64,000 bases of DNA from Symbiodinium natans. Its lineage: Eukaryota; Sar; Dinophyceae; Suessiales; Symbiodiniaceae. Position 1 is the stretch's first letter. Each line of letters starts with the position of its first letter. Under the pieces are notes generated by a model that ran no database searches, was not told the DNA's origin, and saw only the letters and a list, made by a program, of their open reading frames with translations. The stretch is from the NCBI GenBank assembly GCA_905221605.1, contig CAJNDS010002551.1, positions 35,001 through 99,000 of the forward strand, read 5' to 3'. The translations under genes and the position numbers were made by a program. Positions 57,159 to 64,000 of the stretch are shown here, piece by piece.

Positions 57159-58074
57159 AAAGGCTGCGACAAGAGGATGGATTTCACAAGGGTTTAGGAG
57201 CTTCGGGTTTCAAGGTTTAGGGTTACATGGGTGCTGTTGCCAAACGGTCGGCCCAGCCCTTAACTATCAGGAATACACGATCATAAGGACCTACAACAAG
57301 GACCGACATCTAGAACAACGCGCACAAGCAAAGCGAACAGTCATGCCAGCCTCCCAAAGTTCCTTCAACAGCCGGAATGCGGCACCTCCACGGGCGGATG
57401 TGCTTCTTCCTATTCTTGCGACGGCCACGCCCGCCCGGTATGGACAGGATGGGCCTGTTTTGCGCAACACTGCCTTCCATGGCTTGCGCCCTACGCCAGA
57501 ACCTACAGGGGAAGTAAGTTGAGCCGTCGCGCTGCAACTTGGGAAGTGGCTTTACTGGATAAGCAGCAGGATGCGATGCCTTCAAGCGGTGATCGCCGAT
57601 GCACTCAAGCCATCAGCCACGAATGACGACACAGCATGATTTTTTCTGCCAGCTCGCATGCATTCAATGTCATCACTGCCTGCTAACCCTCCCCTTGCAA
57701 GGCACTTCCACATCCAAGCAAGATCATGCCTTGACGCATCCGTTCACGCGTTCACACGGCCCATAGTACGTAGAACAGCACGCGGGCTTAGGGGAACTCA
57801 GGGCCAGTTCTGGTTTCTGCTTCTAGGTTGGGCTGGTGCTCGCGACGGTTCAGCGCTTGGCAAAAGTGCTTGCGAAAGCTTCCATAACAGCTGGGCCATC
57901 CCTTCTGCTTGACACAGAACTCCGGTGATGAATTTCGTCGCACAAACGTCGATCAGATGGGCCAGACAGTGGGGCAGGGCGGGGGGGCCAGGACTCTACT
58001 GCGCACCCATCGGGCACAGGTATCATCTTTGAATTCTACCATCCTCAGATGTGATCAGGCTGTGGGGCTTTTGT

Positions 58075-58255
58075 GCCTCGGGCTGCGGGTTTGGAGTTTA
58101 GGATTTCGGGACTAGGGTGTAGGGATTCGTTCGGGTTTAGGGTTTGGGGTTAGAGTTTCAAGTTTAGGGTTTTTGGTTCAGGTGCAAGCGTTTAGGTTTA
58201 AGTTCGGGCTGTTTAGGGATTAGGGTAGGGCCTTAGGGGGGGTTAGGGTGTAGGG
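58075..58255. repeat. Degenerate TTTAGGG-like array
   Basis: About 15 diverged units (GTTTAGGG, GGATTTCGGG, GGTTTGGGG). It lies just downstream, in gene sense, of the exon at 58303-58366. Confidence 0.8.
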
Positions 58256-58302
58256 TTTCGGGTTCATTCTACTGGCAAGGCACAGCTTCTGCCTCCACTC
58301 AC

Positions 58303-58366
58303 GCAACTGGTTCTCGAAGAAGCTCTTGGATGTTGCTTCGTCGGCTTTCGGAGTGATGGGATCATC
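58303..58366 (-). CDS. Probable exon of unknown gene
   Basis: AG|GAT acceptor and a strong GTGAGT donor enclose 21 codons plus one base: DDPITPKADEATSKSFFENQ then L. Composition and both splice sites support it. No family is recognised. Confidence 0.5.
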
Positions 58367-58434
58367 CTTCAGAGGCGGATAGCAAGCAAGAATGCATAAG
58401 TCCAAAAATGAGATCCGCTTTCTAAACCCCAAAA

Positions 58435-59150
58435 TACGGTGGTCCTTGTTGTAGGGCTTCCCCTAATGACTGGAAACCCTCATGTCACATTGCAGCTGCA
58501 AGCACCTCACGGCGACCATGCTTGGCAAAGAAAGCTGACCAGGCACGGTAGGCACGGGTGTCCTGCGCAGCTTGACAGTTATATTTATAGTATCTATAAG
58601 TGATGCGACGGAGATAGCTGTAACTTGTCATTGTCTAGTTAACCCAGCTGAGAACACCTGTATCGCGAGCATCCTACTCCTAGCAACTAGCATTCCATGC
58701 CTTGACTATGCGGATCTGGTTGCGTCGGCGGAGGAGACGACCCTCATTCGGCGACGGAACCAAATCTTCATGTACTGTTCCCATCATGACTACTCCTCGA
58801 CATTGGGTTCCGGTGGTAAACCAAAAAATCTGACTGTGGTGACATGTTGAGACGAGCACCACATCTGAGCCAATTGGCTCAATTAGGGTCCACGCAATCG
58901 GAGACTGAGCCATCGAACCCTGACCTGTAGACTCATAGCACACGCTTGAATAAGCTTCCTGAAAGAATACCCTCGAGCAAGAAGCTTGCCCTAACATCTC
59001 ACCACGATGGTTGAGCCATAGCATAGATTCGGAGGAAAATGACCGATGATCGACTACCATCTTAATCACAAAAGCCAGCCTCCAGCCACGACAGCCACCG
59101 AAGACAGTGCCTTGGTGCATTGCGGTCAAACTGGACTTCAATGCAGGCAA
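58435..59150. other. Unassigned stretch
   Basis: A minus frame of 156 codons (58680-59150) has no known domain. A perfect 16 bp palindrome TGAGCCAATTGGCTCA lies near 58866. Confidence 0.4.
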
Positions 59151-59250
59151 AACCCCTAAACCCTAAACCCTAAACCCGAAACCCTAAGCCCTAAGCCCTT
59201 ATAAGCCCTAAGCCCTAAGCCCTAAGCCCTAAGCCCTAAGCCCTAAGCCT
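59151..59250. repeat. Telomere-like array shifting from CCCTAAA to CCCTAAG
   Basis: Four CCCTAAA-type units, then about ten CCCTAAG units. The variant looks locally amplified. Confidence 0.9.
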
Positions 59251-60736
59251 AAGCGCTTCGTGAGGACGATATGGGCCCCGGACGAATACTGCACGAATCA
59301 GAATTTTTGGATGTAGCCCTTCTACAATCGCTACAGTAACACCACTATCAAGGAGCCTCCGCACGCCGGTGGGGATGCGCCTTCGGGCATGCGCAAACGC
59401 AAAGAATCCGAAAGGGAACTCAGGTATGGGTACTTAAACTACGATTAAACGCCCGATTCCTGTCCTTCACCGGCACTGTCACACCCGTAGAGACCTCAAG
59501 CCAGCTTCACATACTGACCATTGCAACCATGCGTGCCGCCACTGCGTGGCACTACCGCCCGAGCTCTCGGCCATATTGATCTTCAATGGCCCACGCCTCA
59601 AGTTTGCAACTTGTTGTCATTTGACGGCTGTCTGAAGGGGTAGTTGACTCTTCTTTCGAACACTTGAGCGGCCAGGGCTGCCGCAGACAAGGCGAAAAGA
59701 GCGCTGCAAACCCAAAAACCCTCTGCAACGCTGAGCACCACGTCTCAAGGGGGTTCACTGCTTCCCTTGTTCTTATGGAAGGGAGGGGTGTGACAACAGC
59801 ATGGCCAGAGCAAGCTATCGCTTGGTTTCGGGATTAGGGTTTCGGGATTTAACATGCCAAGTGTTCTGCAGCATACAGGGTGAACAACTGGCAGACCAAC
59901 ACCCTTTGAGTGCCGCTTGGTGCGTTGTCTGTGAGCCCCTGCTCCAGCAAATGCTCGAGCTTGAGCATCATGCATCGTAGGCGCGTTTGGAGCTGTAGCT
60001 CCCGAAAGAAAAATCAAGCGCCTGTGATTGCTGCATCGTCTATGCAGCACAACCATCTCAGTCACGGCTAGGTTGTCCTTTTGCCTGCTGCGCGCATCGC
60101 TGAACGGCCTATGTGCAGGCAGGTGAAACAGGGGTCTGCTAGGGGGGAGAATATTTGAAATGGGATTCTGAGCCTCAGATCTCAGTCCGACTCATTCCTG
60201 TCAGTCCTGCGACTGCGACTCCCAGCCCTTCCGCCGCGCAGCCAGGGACCTGATGAAAGCAGCGTTGTGGGTTGGACTCTGGGGTTGAATGGTTGACGAT
60301 GTTGCTTACGTGCTTTTCGCTGCACGCTGCTCTCCGGTGTCCGTCCCTGTTCCCAACCGCGCCGAGCTGCTGCGCGGTGCTGGACATGCAGTGGCCGGCC
60401 GGAGGAGAGACCTCCAACGTCCACGCAGAGCACAGAAGCACGGGAGCAACCCCCCCACTCCAGCCCAGCAAATCCGGACAGCCTTTCCACCAATTCCACC
60501 TTAGTCTGGGATTGAACCACAGGATATCACACCTGTGTGCACGCGAGAAAGAGAGCTGCACTCTTTTGAGGGGATCGGCCCAGCCAGTTTTCGTACTCCA
60601 GCTGGCGCTTGAACCTGAAGGGGGACAATTGATGAGATGAGTGTGTCGCCACAAGAGAGTCTGCGCTTGTGGAGATTTAGAGAGACCCGTTTGTTGGAGT
60701 AGCTGCGGGCGTCCTCCCAAGGCCCAGGCCACTCAC
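59251..60736. other. Unassigned stretch; may hold the 3' end of the kelch-BTB gene
   Basis: The last placed kelch-BTB exon ends at 60737 one base into a codon, so the gene must continue to lower coordinates. No exon was placed with confidence. A protein-like minus frame of 185 codons at 60175-60732 has no recognised domain. Confidence 0.4.
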
Positions 60737-63640
60737 AGTACTGCACCAACTGCAGGGCTTGGAAGCGCTCCGCTTCGAGGAGGAAGACTGGTCGTGGCGG
60801 CTCTATCTTTCGCGGCCCCATACTGAGCGCTGCAGCATATACCAGTGACACAGCTACAGGAAGCCCGTGGACCTCTTTCAGCCTCGTCCCCTTCATGTGT
60901 AAAGTGTGAAGTGGTTTGGGCAAGTCCTCATGCCTCGAGGGTGGCACCCTACCACCGAACCGAGATTTCCGACTCCTCGCCCCTCCTAAAATCCCTAAAC
61001 CCCAGGCACTAGACCCTGAAACCTAGGGGGGAGGCTTCTTTTGTCTTCGGCTACTTTCCTCCGTCTCTTCCTTCCCAGGCCTTCCACGTTCTCCACGTCC
61101 ACCAGGACGCTCAGGTGCTTCTCACACATCTGCTTCACCTCTCTGGCACGATCCTTCCCTCATCCCTGCTCCTCCCCAAGATCCACAGCACAAGCACGCA
61201 AACATTCAGAAAGACCGCAGCTTCAGGGCCGGGGTGACGACACAGTCTACGCAGAACTGGTCCGCTGCCCTCAGGAGGCCCATCAGGAAGCAAACCTCAC
61301 ACCGTCCCAAAGACGGAAGCACAAACAACTGGGAGGAGACTTCAAGAAAACTTTTGGATTCACTTCGGACTAGGTGGTGAGATGAGGTTGGGCCGGTCGC
61401 AGTGGCCGAGGTTCCTGCATCAGTTTGTTGTGCCTGGGAGACATGAAGTCTGCCGATGTACCTGGCCACGCAGTGCTACGCGGCTTCACGCTGCTCGCAA
61501 CTTGCCGCAGCTCGCCGCAGTGCCGAATGAGGTCGCAGACTTGGGCCAAAGATGGGCCCCTGGGCTCGCCAGTTATTGCTTGCCTGTTGCGCTTGTGCTT
61601 GTTGTCGTTAGTCAGGAAGTGACACATTGTGGCAAGGTGTGTCTTTCACATTTCGGGCGAAGACTCGGCATCACAGGTGCGAGGAGGGAGGCTTTCTTCC
61701 GTGATCACACACATTCACAGTGACGGGGGCAGGGGGCCGGGGCGGGGCACAAGAACTCCAGTAATGAGTGGAAGGTCTCGTAGGACATGTCTTCGATAAG
61801 GATCTCGGGCTCGAAGCTCTCACGCATGCCGCAGGCAAACCTCCGCAGAGAGACTGCGGCAGAGACGCTTGCAGCGGCGTTAGCAAGGCATATTAGCTTA
61901 TTCGCGTTAGCGCCTCTCTAAGAGTTGGGCGCAGAAGTGCACTCTCTGCTCAGGCGGCGGCGCTCGTCGGAAGTAGTCTGAGAAGAGTGTCAGAAGAATG
62001 CCTGGGACTGAGCACTTCAGACGGAAAGAACTTGAGGCCACCCACGGCCATGCTCTTTTGACATACAACCAATGGACCGAAGACTCCGACCAGGCTACGG
62101 GAACGGATGCACGCACACCCAGCACTAGGACCGCACAACGCAGCTCCTTGTAGACTACAAACAAAGGGACTGATGAAATTGCTGAGTTCCCAAGCGATGC
62201 GCGTAGATCCGTCGACCTGGCATCTTATTGCATCATTTTCCTGCCCGACACAACTTGGAGGATCAGCATACACGACCATGCGCAAGGCGCAAAGCCACGT
62301 CTGGTGGCCTTCAACAAGAAAACTCACGTCCGAGAACTCCTGTTTGTTGAGATACTCGCTCATGACCTGGCAATGCAAACCCGACTTGCCGTGCCACATC
62401 TCCTGCCAAATTGCCACATCTTGCCATATGGCACTTGCCACGTGACAAACTTGAAACGCAATGCGCACGCGACCCGCAACAGGCGGTGCGCAGCATGCGA
62501 TCCGCAGACGGTGTGCCTCCATGTCTGGATGCCAACCGGGCGACACTGGGCGCCCGGGCTCTCCGAACGGAGTCGGCGCACACCGGTGGCGCTGCGACGT
62601 CGATGACAGGGGGGGCATCAGTGTCCAGGATGTACCACTTGCCCTTGCCATAGTACCTCTCCAGAATCTTCCAGAGGCGCGAAAGCGGCGCTGCGAGAGC
62701 ATCTTGAGTCTTGAGGCTCACACATGTTGCGCCCAACTTGGATTACTTGGGGCACTGTGTTCCGCAGGCACCGCCGCTGATGAAAAGCCGCCGGTCCACG
62801 ACCACGGCTACGTGCCCAGCTCTTCCTCGGCGAAATCAAAAGTCTACCCAGCTGAAACGGGAGGCCGTGGGCTGAACATGCTGAAACCTGAGGCCTGTGC
62901 GTGCCGGACCTATGCCTCGAAAAGGCTGAGCATCCGATTTCAGGGATCTCTGCTGCCCTCCCCTCCGACCACTCCGCTCCGACCACCCCGCGCTTCTTTC
63001 TGAGCTGCATGCGCTCGACGCTTTCCGACGGCGACTGGAGACAGAGGAACCAGGCCTGGAAATGCGCTGATGTGGACGCCGTGAGCAGAGCTTGGGCGCT
63101 CGTCTCACACGCGAAACTGTTTGCTCTTCTGAAACTTCGTGGGTTTCAGCCTGCTCCTCTGGGTCGTACACGTGGACGTCCTGCACCCACTTGAGGTGAT
63201 TCAGAATATTTCAGTTCACCACCAAGCTTGACAGAGTTCGGTGGACGCTTGTGCCGGGGTGCTAGATTATGACTCGTTGCCGCTGAGACCCTGGCGTTGA
63301 AGCAGCGCGTGGTGTGGCCAGAGCCACCGAACAGGTACAAGCCTTTATAGGGGCTGATTCACATTGTCCATTATTGTGAGAACCCGTGAAGCCATGAGAT
63401 GCCTTGAGAATTCTGTTTTCAGTTTCTCAGTGGAAGAGTGAGAGAGTGGGCCCCGGGCAGTCACGGATGATGGAGAGCGTCATCCCGGCGCGGGCCTGTG
63501 CCGCAGCGGTGCCACTCAAACGTAAGCGCATGGACTCTGCGTCTAAGACACGGACGGAAAGAAAGTGAAAGAGAGAGGGAACATGCCTGGGGAGAATAGC
63601 CCGTGGGCTTCAGCATGGTCCACACGCCGTCCCGGTTGTC
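60737..63640 (-). CDS. Kelch-repeat and BTB/POZ protein, 15 exons (partial)
   Basis: Exons in gene order with donors: 63587-63640 GC; 63459-63495 GC; 63296-63342 GC; 63151-63180 GC; 63022-63055 GC; 62770-62825 GC; 62584-62709 GT; 62309-62366 GC; 62190-62216 GA; 61962-62001 GC; 61751-61840 GT; 61422-61461 GA; 61242-61295 GT; 61081-61138 GC; 60737-60787 GT. All join in phase (802 bp, 267 codons, no stop). Kelch part: VWTMLKPTG, CLYLFGGSG, DVHVYDPE, RRAGHVAVVVDRRLFISGG, KWYILDTD. BTB part: YLNKQEFSDVSFLVEG, RRIYAHRLG, SDYFRRAFACGMRES, IEDMSYETFHSLLEFLYIG, LLRAADQFCVD, KQMCEKHLSVLVDVENVEV, FLLEAERFQALQLVQYC. Kelch blades bind partners; BTB domains dimerise or bind cullin-3. Kelch before BTB resembles LZTR1-type proteins. 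Both ends are missing. Confidence 0.87.
61422..62366 (-). other. BTB/POZ domain core of the kelch-BTB gene
   Basis: Five exons (62309-62366, 62190-62216, 61962-62001, 61751-61840, 61422-61461) encode the BTB core: SDVSFLVEG (first strand), YAHR (dimer-groove region), SDYFRRAF, GMRES, and IEDMSYETFHSLLEFLYIG. The 27 bp exon supplies RRIYAHRL. Confidence 0.87.
62584..63640 (-). other. Kelch-repeat part of the kelch-BTB gene
   Basis: Seven exons encode at least two kelch blades: W...PTG, LFGGSG, DVHVYDPE (blade 1); W...ERRAGHVAVVV, LFISGG, WYILDTD (blade 2). More blades probably lie beyond 63640. Confidence 0.85.
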
Positions 63641-64000
63641 CTGGTGTGACGCAGGACGCAGCAGTTGCATGCTGTTATATCTTGTTACGTTCTCTTGCCG
63701 CTTGCCCCACTTGCAGTAAGCTGTTGCTGACCCCAAACGTCATGTCCTAAACACCCCTGTAACATCCTTCTATTACACCAAAACCATCCAAAGCCCAAAG
63801 CACCCGACTCCTACACAATGAATCCCAACAACGCAAACCTGCCTCCCAAAACCCAAGATCCAAAACACAATCCCTAAACCAAAGGCGGCCCACAAATATT
63901 GTCACCTCAACCATTCTTCCCCTATGAGGTCTAGAGAGCGTCAGCAGACGCCTGACAAAGACTCGCATCAGGGCCCAAATCTTCATGAGTGTACCATTTG
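63641..64000. other. Window edge, probably upstream intron(s) of the kelch-BTB gene
   Basis: No further kelch exon was recognised. The first placed exon starts in phase after an acceptor, so coding sequence must continue outside the window or in missed tiny exons. Confidence 0.4.

Noticed and set aside
61370-61627. Minus-strand frame GPSLAQVCDLIRHCGELRQ as a BTB-gene exon
   Set aside because: Protein-like, but it falls in the intron between the exons at 61751 and 61461, which already join in phase and complete the BTB fold.

Overview
This 64 kb window looks like nuclear DNA of a dinoflagellate, most likely Suessiales/Symbiodiniaceae-like; the genus is not settled. The grounds are plant-type telomere heptamers (TTTAGGG/CCCTAAA) scattered internally, a very high load of simple and low-complexity repeats, low gene density, and genes cut into tiny exons (27-130 bp) whose introns mostly start with GC or GA, not GT, and end in AG|G. 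Long single open frames are mostly chance readings, so genes were found by joining short exons in phase.

Supported genes, nearly all on the minus strand: a kelch-repeat plus BTB/POZ protein (60737-63640, 15 in-phase exons); part of the spliceosomal helicase BRR2/SNRNP200 (24657-25341, three in-phase exons, with a weaker continuation to about 24.1 kb); a phospholipase D-like protein on one exon (28232-29152); two clusters of duplicated coiled-coil exons (15989-17859 and 18081-18827); a WD40-like exon (38122-38184); and isolated exon-like islands at about 1.1, 4.2, 11.65, 13.6, 19.3, 26.5, 27.1, 45.1, 55.1 and 58.3 kb. The same-strand bias fits the unidirectional gene blocks known in dinoflagellates.

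Mobile and duplicated DNA: a complete young non-autonomous LTR element (47981-51967) has 283 bp LTRs, a CCCTA target duplication inside a telomere-like motif, and a plus-strand frame-broken cargo with a WW domain and an S1-like segment but no visible pol. A 4.4 kb segment occurs twice (19719-24114 and 40350-44744) at very high identity. Each copy holds a long palindrome whose 13 bp centre is inverted between the copies.

The rest is repeat landscape: hairpin satellite (1.6-2.1 kb), CCATGG-rich repeats (4.8-5.9 and 9.4-9.7 kb), degenerate satellites with strand-polarity switches (6.4-9.0 kb), CGCGAAAA arrays (14.0 and 15.2 kb), five TAG trinucleotide arrays (27.5-31.6 kb), a telomere array (31.05-31.18 kb), and TCTCTG/TCTG arrays (39.3-39.8 kb). 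No tRNA, rRNA, CRISPR or prokaryotic operon was seen.
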